Shown here piece after piece: positions 6,581 to 15,744 of a stretch of DNA of 53,377 nt. The DNA lies in the IMG/VR virus record IMGVR_UViG_3300023296_001269, positions 1 to 53,377 of that record; one strand, given 5' to 3'. The first letter of the stretch is position 1, and each line of letters begins with the position of its first letter. The position numbers and the translations under genes were made by a program. The notes beneath the pieces were generated by a model that was not told the origin of the DNA, made no database searches, and saw only the letters and a program-made list of their open reading frames with translations. This stretch comes from a virus.

Positions 6581-8489
6581 GTCGCTCCCTACTGATATAC
6601 TTAATCCAAACCTATCAAATAACGATATCGCTCATATTATTAAGGAGATCGAATCCAATAATATCAGTGGCCGAAAGCAATCCAGCGCTGATAGGATTCT
6701 ACAGCTTCGACGGCTTGCTGAACATGGGAGATTACAAACACTGGAGCCGTTGCTCCCGCTGTGCCTGTCTTTACAGGGCCAGCCCTATGATTTAACAGAT
6801 CACTATCCTTTCTCCCCTGTCTTTAAAACTGCTATGCCAGCGTCCCTGGTGCTAAAAACTGGCAGGCAGGTAAGCAAAAGTACATCACTTGCCTCACATG
6901 GTGTGATGCTCTCTAACTGCGTACCCTTCTTTCGCACGCTGTATATCACACCATTATACGAACAGATCCGCCGGTTCTCCAATAACTACGTGCGGCCCTT
7001 CATTGATCGTTCTCCTATCAAGCCACTATGGTCCGGTACAAACACAGAGAACTCTGTGTTGCAGCGATCGTTTAAAAATCTAAGCGTGATGATCTTTTCA
7101 TTTGCTTTACTTGATGCAGACAGAATCCGTGGAATTAGTGCAGACAAGGTAGCGATTGACGAAATTCAGGACATGGATCCAGACCATATCCCGATCATTC
7201 GGGAGGTTATGTCTCACTCAAAATATGGCCTTTTCCAGTTCACTGGAACTCCCAAAAGTCTTGACAATCCGCTCGAAGGCCTCTGGAGAAGATCATCACA
7301 GGCAGAGTGGTTCATCCCGTGCTACGGTTGCGGCGAGTGGAATATCCCTGCTATGGAATTCCATATCGACGCCATGATTGGCCCAGCGCATGACGATATC
7401 TCGGAGAAATGCCCTGGTGTTGTTTGTCACAAATGTCGCAAGCCCATCTTTCCACGACAAGGACATTGGGTGCATCGGTACCCTGCCCGCCGCTGGCAAA
7501 TGGCAGGGTATCACGTGCCGCAGATTATTATGCCGCTCCATTACAGTCGCCCGGATAAATGGAGCGAGCTGCTTGCAAAACAATCAGGCTGGGGAAATAC
7601 CACTCAGTCCATGTTTTATAACGAAGTATTAGGGGAGTCTGTCGACGCAGGGCAGAAGCTGCTCTCTGAAACAGAAATGCGGGCTGCCGCTACACTCCCC
7701 TGGAAAAATAATCCGCAGGACCCGTCTCCCGATATGCTGAAACAATTGCCGCAATATAAGATGCGGATGCTTGCGGTTGACTGGGGTGGCGGAGGGCAGG
7801 AAGGGGTGTCTTTCACAACCATTGCGTTGTTGGGGCTGACAACGGCAGGACAGGTCCACATACTTTGGGGCAAGCGATTGGTGGCGTCGCAGGAACATTT
7901 GCGAGAAGCCACAGAAGTACTTCACTGGTTACGTAAATTTAAGTGTGAGCTATTCACGCATGATTACACTGGTGCTGGGGTAGTTCGGGAAACGGTTATG
8001 GTCCAAGCTGGATTCAACCTAGAACGTGTGATGCCTATCCAGTATGTGCGGGCAGCCACATCTAACTTAATGCGATACATTGCTCCTACACCGTTACATA
8101 ACAGAGCGCATTATCGGGTGGACAAGACGCGGTCTCTTCTTTATACCTTTCAGGCAATTAAATTAAAGTTATTGCGGAGTTTTCAATACGACTATATTAA
8201 TGACGATAACCCCGGGCTGCTCAGCGATTTTCTCGCTTTAGTGGAAGAGAAAACCGAGAGCAGATTGGCCGGGGATATCTATACAATTACCCGAAATACC
8301 ATGTTAACTGATGACTTTGCGCAAGCCGTGAACATTGGATGTGCCGCGTTATGGCACGCAAATGACTGTTGGCCTAATTATGCAGACGCCGCGGCAATAG
8401 GCAAACTAAATGCAAATCAGATACCCGCTGCAGGCTCACGGGATTTCGGATGGGAACAGGAAAAAGGTAGCTTCTTTAATCAACCGTAA
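6579..8489 (+). CDS. Terminase large subunit
   Basis: 636 residues. An ATPase domain contains a Walker A-like GRQVSKSTS (95-103), Walker B VAIDEIQD (191-198) with the catalytic Glu, and a coupling-type FTGTPKS (221-227). A zinc finger follows (C248, C251, C283, C286). The C-terminal RNase H-like nuclease shows AVDWGGGG (D401), THDYTGAG (D462) and a TDDFAQA (D578/D579), the three acidic clusters that cut concatemeric DNA at packaging. It translocates genome DNA into proheads together with a portal not found in this window. GAAGG precedes the ATG inside the minus-strand gene. It overlaps the next minus gene by 14 nt. No small terminase subunit is recognised next to it. Confidence 0.93.
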   Translation: MSLPTDILNPNLSNNDIAHIIKEIESNNISGRKQSSADRILQLRRLAEHGRLQTLEPLLPLCLSLQGQPYDLTDHYPFSPVFKTAMPASLVLKTGRQVSKSTSLASHGVMLSNCVPFFRTLYITPLYEQIRRFSNNYVRPFIDRSPIKPLWSGTNTENSVLQRSFKNLSVMIFSFALLDADRIRGISADKVAIDEIQDMDPDHIPIIREVMSHSKYGLFQFTGTPKSLDNPLEGLWRRSSQAEWFIPCYGCGEWNIPAMEFHIDAMIGPAHDDISEKCPGVVCHKCRKPIFPRQGHWVHRYPARRWQMAGYHVPQIIMPLHYSRPDKWSELLAKQSGWGNTTQSMFYNEVLGESVDAGQKLLSETEMRAAATLPWKNNPQDPSPDMLKQLPQYKMRMLAVDWGGGGQEGVSFTTIALLGLTTAGQVHILWGKRLVASQEHLREATEVLHWLRKFKCELFTHDYTGAGVVRETVMVQAGFNLERVMPIQYVRAATSNLMRYIAPTPLHNRAHYRVDKTRSLLYTFQAIKLKLLRSFQYDYINDDNPGLLSDFLALVEEKTESRLAGDIYTITRNTMLTDDFAQAVNIGCAALWHANDCWPNYADAAAIGKLNANQIPAAGSRDFGWEQEKGSFFNQP

Positions 8490-8661
8490 TGAGGTTGTCA
8501 ACGAACTCCGTATTATCATCTGAGAAGAAATCTACCTCATCATCCGCCCCCTCTCTCGCGCGGGTGGGCAGCTCAATAATAGGGGCATCTTGAAAGGCCG
8601 CACACGTGGGGACATATGCAACAATATCGTCAAACCAGTCAACAGTTTTCCCTTCGCTCAT
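8476..8661 (-). CDS. Small acidic protein
   Basis: 61 residues, strongly acidic (DDEVDFFSDDNTEFVDNL) with a strong GGAGGAAAA ribosome site. It begins within the last 23 nt of the primase-like gene and overlaps the terminase 3' end by 14 nt, so it sits between the two on the minus strand. Low hydrophobicity suggests a disordered or DNA-mimic-like peptide, but no function can be stated. Confidence 0.55.
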   Translation of the reverse strand: MSEGKTVDWFDDIVAYVPTCAAFQDAPIIELPTRAREGADDEVDFFSDDNTEFVDNLITVD

Positions 8662-11344
8662 TTTTCCTCCATAAACGAATTTTTTTGTTCCAAAGGGTAT
8701 CTGTAATTAACCACCCTTTTTGATTTTCTAAACTGTGCTCTTTTTGCAGCAGCGACAATTGCTGTAAAGACTGGGTAATCAATAAAAGGTCCGGGGATAG
8801 TCCTCCGTTTCTACGGGCCGCCAGACTAAACCGTTCTTGGGATATCCATATGTAGGGCGCGTCTTTGCCTTCAATGGCTAGTAATGCTACATTTTCTTTT
8901 TCTTTTTCCTCCGTAAAAGCAGCCCTGGCATAATTTAGTTTACCCGCTGTGTATAGGTAAAACACTAGATCGAAAAAACACTTACATGCTGTCTCCGGGG
9001 ACGGGAACCATAGTATTTCTGAGACATTCAGTATCGCTTCATTGTTCCCGCCTATGCGAGAGAACCACGCCGCAATATCTGTTAAAATATTTTCTGCCAG
9101 ATACTCGCTGTTTTCTGGCAGGCACATTTTTCGGTTGATGAGGTCCTGTAGGTAGTTTGTTAATATATGCGGTACCGCAGTAGTCGTCAGTTGCATTGAC
9201 CCAACACGGGTATGATCAGACACGATATGTACATTCTTTCGAATACCTAGAATGCGCGTAGTGGCGTAGTCTGCCCTGTATATCCCATTTGTACCCGCAA
9301 GTTCATCGGACCAGCGGTTGTTCTCCACAATGTACGGCCAGTCATGTATAGCGGCGTTTTGCTTGAGCTGGGGGCAAATCCTGTTTACACGATTACTGGT
9401 AGTGGTCAGGCACCCCATTCTTTTTGCTGTGCTTACACCTATTCGTTGGGTATCCTCCCCGTCCAGCAATATCGGGGGTTGGTTCCTATTTACCGCGGGT
9501 GAAATAATATTTGTCAGTACAGCCACGGCAGTGGCCCACACAATCCGGGTCTCGTTATTCAGGAAGGATAGGTTCGCAATGTGGGTCCGAGGGATAACTC
9601 CCGGCGGGGGCAAATGCATCGCGGGCAGGGACCGCCCTTGAAATAACCCCGCCACACTTTCATCATCTATACCCGAGCGGGTGATTGCAAAATTTGGTAG
9701 TTGGAAGTTAAGCAGGTTCTCCCGCCACCCTATCCGGAACTCATGATGCACATTCTCTGGGGGATTGAAACTTAATGCAAGCTGCAACCCTTTTGCGTTC
9801 CAGCTTGGGTAATATGCTGCAGCCCCCCCTTTTAGTGTGTCCCGAAGGTATTTATGTGCCCAGCGGAGTGCCCCTAGTTTATCTATTATTTTAGTATGCT
9901 CTGTAAAGGGATATACCTGCTCGTGGAAGCGTAGTTCTCCCCGGTAATAGGTATCCCCTGCATGCGCGGAGATAACCTGGTGGATCCTGATAATAACACT
10001 GGAAATGCAATCATTTGTCTTTTCCAGGTACCAGCCCGTAGGCTTCTCCACAACCCACTGTCGTTCAAACCGGGTCCGGTTGGATAACCCGCCGTGGGCA
10101 GCCAGGTGTTTTAAGCGTTCCCGTAACGTATCGTCGCAATGGTTTATAAACTCACTGATGTCTTTATTTGACATTTCCAGGCTGAGGAGTATTTCTTCCG
10201 CCTGGAGATCATCTGCTTCATTAAGAATGTCCTGGAGAGCCCGTGACCAGTGCACAGCTCGCTGCTTCATCCGGTGTAACCACCCTGCCGCAGATAAGCT
10301 ATTGCTGTTACGGGTAATAATATCCCGGGTGTATTTTGCAATGGTGACTTGTCCATTTGCCGGCATCGCCAGCCGGATTGTTTTCAGGACGTCAGGGCCC
10401 CAGAATACGACATCCTGCGGTCGCAGCCAATCCCACACATTCGCAGTGGTGCCTCGCGGGGCTTCATAAGCACAGGCCATCGGGAGTATTTTAGAAGAAT
10501 CCTTAGCTTGCCGCCCATGTAGACAAAGCGCCGTTTGTATGTCTGTCATTATGAATTTGGTGTGCCCCAGTAAAGAATGCCGCTCCTGGAACATTCCATC
10601 CAGCATCGCCAGCCCGCCTTCGCTGTAATAGGGCAGTACCTGTTTAAATACGAAATCTTCCGGATCCCCGTCGCGACCAATAAATAGATACCCGCAAATA
10701 CGCCCCGGGAGGTCATAGAAAGGCACCGCCAGCAGCTCATTCCAGTTACGGCCGGGGAAGTCTACATAATCAAAACTCCCCGATTTTCCGTTCCGGAGCT
10801 GTTTCTTGTACTCGTATCGTGCTTTATGGAAATACTTTGCGGTGTCTTCAGTAGTGCAGGCCCCAATGATCCGTGTGAGCCGTTCGCCTGCCATTGCAGT
10901 ATCTGGGGACACGTGGAAGTGCCGCTGCAGCATACGAATCTTGGCATTTTCCCGCTGGAGATGGTATCCTTGGCAATGTTGCCAGAACGCGTTTACCACA
11001 TTATGCCGATCGTTGACAATTTTTTTATGCTGGTCTACCTGGGATAGCGTACTCTTGGTCTCTATAAGCAGCCCATTGATTATCAGCTTACGAATCGCCT
11101 GATTGATTTCGAGCTTCCAACTTTTCTCAGCAAGAGTTATCATATCGCAGGCAGTTTTGCAGTTATCGCAATAACACCATTCGCCCCCTGTTGCCTTATC
11201 GCAGTAAACGTGTAATTTTTTTTCCGCCTGGCATACTGGGCAATCAGTAATCGCCGGCAAGGCGTTTACTTTTATTGGGCTGCCCAGCAGCTGCAGTAAT
11301 TCTTGAAAATTAATCTGTTGATTTAATGAGGAGCAAAACGACAT
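8639..11344 (-). CDS. Primase-like protein with zinc-binding N-terminus and altered P-loop
   Basis: 901 residues. The N-terminus has a DnaG-type zinc module (C35-x2-C38 ... C59-x2-C62). Residues about 195-330 look like a toprim-type region (VPFYDLPGRICGYLFIGRDG; VVFWGPDVLK), although the acidic triad is not clear. Further on (about 597-660) is a block placed like the helicase ATPase of primase-helicases (IVWATAVAVL ... PPILLDGEDTQRIGVSTAKR) in which the expected GxxGxGKS is replaced by DGEDTQRIGVSTAK, so ATP binding is doubtful. Likely role is primer synthesis or another DNA replication function. Its start codon shares CATG with the 402-residue gene on the opposite strand. Confidence 0.65.
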   Translation of the reverse strand: MSFCSSLNQQINFQELLQLLGSPIKVNALPAITDCPVCQAEKKLHVYCDKATGGEWCYCDNCKTACDMITLAEKSWKLEINQAIRKLIINGLLIETKSTLSQVDQHKKIVNDRHNVVNAFWQHCQGYHLQRENAKIRMLQRHFHVSPDTAMAGERLTRIIGACTTEDTAKYFHKARYEYKKQLRNGKSGSFDYVDFPGRNWNELLAVPFYDLPGRICGYLFIGRDGDPEDFVFKQVLPYYSEGGLAMLDGMFQERHSLLGHTKFIMTDIQTALCLHGRQAKDSSKILPMACAYEAPRGTTANVWDWLRPQDVVFWGPDVLKTIRLAMPANGQVTIAKYTRDIITRNSNSLSAAGWLHRMKQRAVHWSRALQDILNEADDLQAEEILLSLEMSNKDISEFINHCDDTLRERLKHLAAHGGLSNRTRFERQWVVEKPTGWYLEKTNDCISSVIIRIHQVISAHAGDTYYRGELRFHEQVYPFTEHTKIIDKLGALRWAHKYLRDTLKGGAAAYYPSWNAKGLQLALSFNPPENVHHEFRIGWRENLLNFQLPNFAITRSGIDDESVAGLFQGRSLPAMHLPPPGVIPRTHIANLSFLNNETRIVWATAVAVLTNIISPAVNRNQPPILLDGEDTQRIGVSTAKRMGCLTTTSNRVNRICPQLKQNAAIHDWPYIVENNRWSDELAGTNGIYRADYATTRILGIRKNVHIVSDHTRVGSMQLTTTAVPHILTNYLQDLINRKMCLPENSEYLAENILTDIAAWFSRIGGNNEAILNVSEILWFPSPETACKCFFDLVFYLYTAGKLNYARAAFTEEKEKENVALLAIEGKDAPYIWISQERFSLAARRNGGLSPDLLLITQSLQQLSLLQKEHSLENQKGWLITDTLWNKKIRLWRKNERRENC

Positions 11345-12551
11345 GACGCCAGAGCCTATCTTTGATCAAACGCAAGATTTAACAGGTACGGAACGCCACA
11401 GACTTACGCAGATGTGCCCCGTCCCTGATTTTGTAAAAACCGCTAGCCACTTGCACTTACATGGAGATGCAGAAGTGCCAATGGCGGCACATTTATACGC
11501 AAATGACGTTGATCGCGTCTACCCTGTACATACCAAAGCGGCTACTTGGCTGTCAGCGTTATTCTTCGCGGACAAACGAGACCAGTTCAGTAGCAGCAGA
11601 GCCACCCAGATCGAACAACGTCTACAGAAAGCAGCATCATACTGGAAAATGCAATCTGAAGTCGATAGCCTTTGGGAAAAGGTGGCCGCAGCTAAGCAGG
11701 CTGGAGAATCAGAGTTACAAGATGCCGACTTCGCGTTTGTCTGGGAAGCGGACGGACAACGAGAGCGGCATTACCCATTACGGAACGCTACAGAGGTGAA
11801 ACAAGCCTCTGCCTGGTTTCAGGAGCACCACGCAAGGTTCACCTTTATTGAAAAGACCGCTATGGCTTCGCGTATTTTAGAGAAAGCTGATAGTCTTAAC
11901 GCGGAAGTGGTAGACGCAGAATTGTTGAACCGATGCGCTGGTAATGGGTACTGCCCCGGAGAGAAGGCCGCTGCTGCCTGGGATACCCGGGCTGCACTGA
12001 CCAAAACTGCGGCTCCTGCGTATGCCGCACAGGCGAAACAACTGGCCGCGTCTATTCGCGCAAATCCTATTGAGGTGCATGAGCAGGGCAGCCGGATGAA
12101 GATGGCATGCGTAATGGATGACTTTGACAATTTCACCCATATCGATACTCTGTATGCAGACGGTGGGCTGGATCGTCCTGAAGACATCTTATTTGGAGTG
12201 ACTGAAAAGGTCGCCTCTGAATTTGTATCCGGGCACGTGCAAACCATTAACGGTGCTATGTATGAAAAAGCGGCGTTAGCCAACCTGGATATTGATAAAG
12301 TACAGGAATGGCTCGGAGAGGATCTGGCTGACGCGTGTGGCGGAGTATTATTAGATACAGAAAAGCTGGCGGAACTAGTCCCCACGCTGCCACGCCCCGA
12401 CGCCGACGCATTCGAACGAATGGCCGCAGCCTCAAATATTCCTGTATTGTTAAAAGAAAAATCTGCCCAACATCAAGGGTTGAGCGAAACAGAGCTGCAG
12501 GAGCTGGCGAAAGAATACAAACCAGCCCCTGCAGGTGCAGCGATACTTTAA
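11343..12551 (+). CDS. Hypothetical 402-residue protein
   Basis: The start MTPEPIFDQTQDLTG follows GAGGAG 9 nt upstream, located inside the N-terminal codons of the minus-strand primase-like gene. It is Ala- and Glu-rich and mostly helical, with several helical stretches (EQRLQKAASYWKMQSEVDSL; AAPAYAAQAKQLAASIRANP) and no membrane segment. A DDFDNFTHIDTLYADGG stretch precedes a second helical region. The composition resembles a scaffold or virion accessory protein, but no family is recognised. It ends at a bidirectional hairpin (12581-12614). Confidence 0.6.
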   Translation: MTPEPIFDQTQDLTGTERHRLTQMCPVPDFVKTASHLHLHGDAEVPMAAHLYANDVDRVYPVHTKAATWLSALFFADKRDQFSSSRATQIEQRLQKAASYWKMQSEVDSLWEKVAAAKQAGESELQDADFAFVWEADGQRERHYPLRNATEVKQASAWFQEHHARFTFIEKTAMASRILEKADSLNAEVVDAELLNRCAGNGYCPGEKAAAAWDTRAALTKTAAPAYAAQAKQLAASIRANPIEVHEQGSRMKMACVMDDFDNFTHIDTLYADGGLDRPEDILFGVTEKVASEFVSGHVQTINGAMYEKAALANLDIDKVQEWLGEDLADACGGVLLDTEKLAELVPTLPRPDADAFERMAAASNIPVLLKEKSAQHQGLSETELQELAKEYKPAPAGAAIL

Positions 12552-12580
12552 CGCTGCTGTGCTGTAATCGAGCCTACACG

Positions 12581-12614
12581 AAAGGGCTGCCTGAATATCT
12601 CCGGGCAGCCCTTT
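12581..12614. terminator. Hairpin between convergent genes
   Basis: Perfect 11-bp inverted repeat AAAGGGCTGCC ... GGCAGCCCTTT with an 11-12 nt loop, lying between the plus-strand 402-residue gene and the minus-strand CsrA-like gene. The T-run is short in both directions, so it probably serves as a bidirectional terminator. Confidence 0.7.
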
Positions 12615-12620
12615 CTAAAA

Positions 12621-12863
12621 TTACAGCGATTCCTCTGCGGTAGCCTGCGCATCTTTTAGTGCCTGCACCTCGGTACGGTTGATATTGATTGTTTTTGGGG
12701 CCACAATCCCTATGCGGGCTCCCTGTGCGTTTACTCTTACAACCGTAATATCGATTCGCTGTTTACGGCCTGTTTTGCGGGTATCTTCAAGTAACGTCTC
12801 TAACGTCTCTTCATCAAGATTGAGGCAAAATCCTTGCCCCTTTGTTCTGGTAAAAACTAACAT
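12621..12863 (-). CDS. csrA: CsrA-like carbon storage regulator
   Basis: 80 residues starting MLVFTRTKGQ (ATG 12863, AGGGAGATAC upstream). It keeps the CsrA hallmarks: MLVxTR start, RIDITVVRV, RIGIVAPKTININRTEV. These match the family pattern of beta strands and the AP-x-x-x-x-x-R-x-E/V end that contact GGA motifs in RNA. Unlike bacterial CsrA (about 60 residues), about 20 residues are inserted between strands 1 and 2 (LDEETLETLLEDTRKTGRK). It would bind mRNAs, host or phage, and change their translation. A longer frame starting at 12887 is less likely. It sits between a terminator and the 167-residue gene. Confidence 0.8.
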   Translation of the reverse strand: MLVFTRTKGQGFCLNLDEETLETLLEDTRKTGRKQRIDITVVRVNAQGARIGIVAPKTININRTEVQALKDAQATAEESL

Positions 12864-12876
12864 CGTATCTCCCTGT

Positions 12877-13380
12877 TTAAATGTCAATGTCCCGAAAGTA
12901 CCGGTCGTTTTCGTCCTTTACTTGTCGTGGTACTACCGGAGGTACTGGGGACGCGTCGGCGTGGTGTATGATGTTAGTCATAATCCACGATACTACATCA
13001 GCTTCCCTGGCAAGTAGGTTATTTGTAAGAAGTGAGTTCCCGTCGACTATCTGACACCGCCAACGCAACTGTCTCGCCTCTGCGGTCGCGTGCCCGTTCT
13101 CAGCTATGCGAATCCGCATATAAGTCTGCGACCCTATCCGCAGGTCTAGTCGCGGAGAGACCTCCGCCCGCCCCGCTGCTTCTTTCAGCTCCGTCCCAGA
13201 CGGGACTAAGGAGCCTAATAAGCTAATGCTCTCTTCCCGCAGGTAGTCTAAAGTATCATACACTACAGAGAAAAACAGTCGCAACTTTTCAAAATCCGGA
13301 GCAACCACCGCCGCTTGTTGCGTTGTACGGGCTTGCTCTTCTCGACAGCGTTGCAGTGCTTGTTGCATAAGATCGGTCAT
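12877..13380 (-). CDS. Hypothetical 167-residue protein
   Basis: ATG 13380 (MTDLMQQALQRCREEQARTT) with GGAGG 4 nt upstream and an ATGA overlap with the GP88-like gene; a longer frame to 13443 would overlap it more. It has an N-terminal helix, a middle stretch LFFSVVYDTLDYLREESISL, and a beta-like region around RLDLRIGSQTYMRIRIAENG. No signal or metal site. Unknown function; coupling to the GP88-like gene suggests co-expression. Confidence 0.6.
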   Translation of the reverse strand: MTDLMQQALQRCREEQARTTQQAAVVAPDFEKLRLFFSVVYDTLDYLREESISLLGSLVPSGTELKEAAGRAEVSPRLDLRIGSQTYMRIRIAENGHATAEARQLRWRCQIVDGNSLLTNNLLAREADVVSWIMTNIIHHADASPVPPVVPRQVKDENDRYFRDIDI

Positions 13381-14117
13381 ATATCCTCCGGAACGTTTAT
13401 CTCGCCGTAGCTTTGTAATTCCACTGCCAAGTCGGCCTCCCACCGCGGGAGCTTCGTATTATAACAGATACCACATGACGAGCAGGTTATTTTGTTCTTT
13501 GTAGGTACCCCGTTTTCTGGAGGGCAGACTTGAATACCGTTTGCTCGTTTCATCACTGTGTTGCGTTTAGCTCTAAATACCAGGTCACAGTCATTGGGGG
13601 CAGTTTTCGCGTCTGTGTCGTTAATCGCCATATATGCCCGCTTGATTCCTTTGATGGCAGGGGCTGGGCCTGTCTCACGATCGATGGACCACCACAGGTC
13701 TACATTAGGTAAAGCGGCAAATGCAATTAAATGGGGGAGTATTGCCGCGTCTCGCCATGCGCGGGAGTATCCAAAGTATTCCGTACGCCTGGTACCTTTT
13801 GCGATGGTGATCCACTTATCGACATAAGGGACATCGTAAAATTCCCCGGACGGGTGCACGCGAGCAAGCGACGCCATCTTTGCAGCGATGGAATGAATCA
13901 TCCATTCTGCAAAACCGTCTGTCTGGCTAAATGCGTAATTTTTAGCGTAAGCCTTTTCCACAGAAGGCATATTAAAAAAGCCCTTTTTTGCGTAACACAG
14001 TCCGCTGCATAATTGACTAGCGCCCACGCAGATTTTTTCATCTGCGGGTAGCGACCAGCTATGGATGCGGGGCCCCAGTTTTGTATTTCCGGGGTTTGCC
14101 AATGTAGCTATACTCAT
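13377..14117 (-). CDS. GP88-family-like protein
   Basis: 246 residues with features I associate with the phage GP88 family: an early CSGLCYAKKG cluster (C37, C41 region), RVHPSGEFYDVPYVDKW, GYSRAWRD, then DLWWSIDRETG and a C-terminal four-cysteine group (VCPPENG ... CSSCGICY). The family's role is not established; the conserved cysteines point to a metal or iron-sulphur site and it has been compared with Fe-S enzymes. The family assignment rests on pattern recognition, not a search. Start ATG with AGGG upstream. Confidence 0.7.
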   Translation of the reverse strand: MSIATLANPGNTKLGPRIHSWSLPADEKICVGASQLCSGLCYAKKGFFNMPSVEKAYAKNYAFSQTDGFAEWMIHSIAAKMASLARVHPSGEFYDVPYVDKWITIAKGTRRTEYFGYSRAWRDAAILPHLIAFAALPNVDLWWSIDRETGPAPAIKGIKRAYMAINDTDAKTAPNDCDLVFRAKRNTVMKRANGIQVCPPENGVPTKNKITCSSCGICYNTKLPRWEADLAVELQSYGEINVPEDI

Positions 14118-14124
14118 ATTAGCC

Positions 14125-15741
14125 CTAGCTTAAATCAAGTTCCCTCGCATTCCGCCCGAAGCGGCCATGCATTTCTAAGTTGGTAGTTACCTGTACGGGG
14201 CTTTCCAGAAATGTCCCCAGCCCGCTTTGCGGTTGGCGGTCTTCTGGATTATCCCAAGGAAGTGGTATGTCAGCGTCGGCATGTTCCCCTAGTAAATACG
14301 TATTAAGGTATTGAAACAGCACAGGTGGAAATGTGACATGTTGCCGCACAGCCTGCTGCACTAATGCCCGAAAGGCAGGTTGTTTCGATAACCATATCTC
14401 TTCCGTATTTATAGGGGGGCCATCTATGTACCTTAAATTATGTAGTTTCGTAAATTTATAAAAGAACGGGTATCGGTTATCGTAAAGCCATGTGATCGTT
14501 TCCCAGGCATGCCGGGCAGACATATCAATAATGGTACAAACGGTAGTCCCTCCTTCTTCGGAAGCACATTCCCATGTGGTATGATTTCCCCAGTCGATTG
14601 TGGGCAGGGGCCGGAGAGTGTCTAACTGCTCGCTCAATCGTTGCAGCGATGGTCGCGTAGTAGCGATAGTAGGTGCGACACTTTCGAGGCTGGCAGGCGC
14701 TATCACCGCCCTCGGTGTGGCGTCCTCCCCCACAATACCGTTACGCACAAATCCACCCGTTGCGTCTATTAACATGAAAATGTTTAGTTGCCCTTCCCGT
14801 GAAAGATTAATAGCACGGTCTGCCAGGTCATTAAAAATTTGCGCCACCCGGACCCCCACAGGGGACGAGCCTCCGGAACGTAGGCTGTCTCTGGCATCCC
14901 GCCACTCTGCTGTTATAGTCGGTACCACGGATGGCGCGGGTACCGGTAAAAACATGACAAGAGCCACGATACACGAGGGCGTGGGTAAACTGCTGGGGAT
15001 CTCGCCAAGTGGTGTACCGTCCCGGGCGGATAGCCACATCAGCTGTTCCCGGCTTTTCAGAAGAGCAAACCCGGCTACCCCAGATTCTTGTAGACGCTGA
15101 TTTATCCTGTGTATCAATCCTAATGCACCCGTGGCGTTGTGGCACATAAATGTATTGACGTATTTCTGCGTTGTCGGAACCTCGGGGGCGTCATAGGTAA
15201 CGGCATCATTGGCGTTAGCTGGCGGTCGCATAGCAGGAATGGTATTATCTCTTGCAGGGGAGATCGCCTGCTCCCCGTCATATATCCGTCTGTCCTGTTC
15301 TATATGTAAGCCAAACGCATCTAGTTGTGCTGCAAAAGACTCACCGGCGGATGCCCTTGCTATGCGGCTAACAAATCTATCAACTACATACCCTTCGGAA
15401 GTTCCGCCGCGTATAACCAGCCTACGTCCCACACGCCGGAATCGCGAGATTATCGGCCGTCGCTCGGCGCCACGGCCGTCCCTGTTCACGTAATAAATAA
15501 TCAAAGTGAGAAGCCCCGGCTCAACAGACGGCCCATCCTCACCGGGAGTTAACTCCCGCATGTTATTTATGACTTCCTGAAGAAACGGCTCCCCGTTATG
15601 GCACGACTCCATCTGCGCGGCAGTTTTTATGCAAGCAAAACCGGTTAGCCTCGCCTGTTGAAGCATTCCGTTTACTTCCATTACCAGCTCGCTGGCTTGG
15701 TGGTCGTTCCCACATAGGTAGGCGTTGTAAAAAAATTGCAT
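14125..15741 (-). CDS. Hypothetical protein with internal duplication
   Basis: 538 residues. Residues 3-65 (FFYNAYLCGNDHQASELVME ... TGFACIKTAAQ) resemble residues about 193-250 (YVNTFMCHNATGALGLIHRI ... AGFALLKSREQ): both contain an aromatic-N-x-F/Y-x-C-x-N start, a helix and a [TV]-x-GFA-[CL]-[IL]-K segment. The rest includes a Pro-rich linker (about 165-190), a middle region with LNIFMLIDATGG, and a C-terminal domain rich in Trp and Tyr. GGAG precedes the ATG at 15741. No known domain recognised. It follows the split SWIM gene by 3 nt. Confidence 0.6.
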   Translation of the reverse strand: MQFFYNAYLCGNDHQASELVMEVNGMLQQARLTGFACIKTAAQMESCHNGEPFLQEVINNMRELTPGEDGPSVEPGLLTLIIYYVNRDGRGAERRPIISRFRRVGRRLVIRGGTSEGYVVDRFVSRIARASAGESFAAQLDAFGLHIEQDRRIYDGEQAISPARDNTIPAMRPPANANDAVTYDAPEVPTTQKYVNTFMCHNATGALGLIHRINQRLQESGVAGFALLKSREQLMWLSARDGTPLGEIPSSLPTPSCIVALVMFLPVPAPSVVPTITAEWRDARDSLRSGGSSPVGVRVAQIFNDLADRAINLSREGQLNIFMLIDATGGFVRNGIVGEDATPRAVIAPASLESVAPTIATTRPSLQRLSEQLDTLRPLPTIDWGNHTTWECASEEGGTTVCTIIDMSARHAWETITWLYDNRYPFFYKFTKLHNLRYIDGPPINTEEIWLSKQPAFRALVQQAVRQHVTFPPVLFQYLNTYLLGEHADADIPLPWDNPEDRQPQSGLGTFLESPVQVTTNLEMHGRFGRNARELDLS

Positions 15742-15744
15742 TTT

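Noticed and set aside
14700-14850. VWA-type domain in the 538-residue protein (LNIFMLIDATGG)
   Set aside because: The metal-site pattern DxSxS is absent, so the likeness is only superficial.
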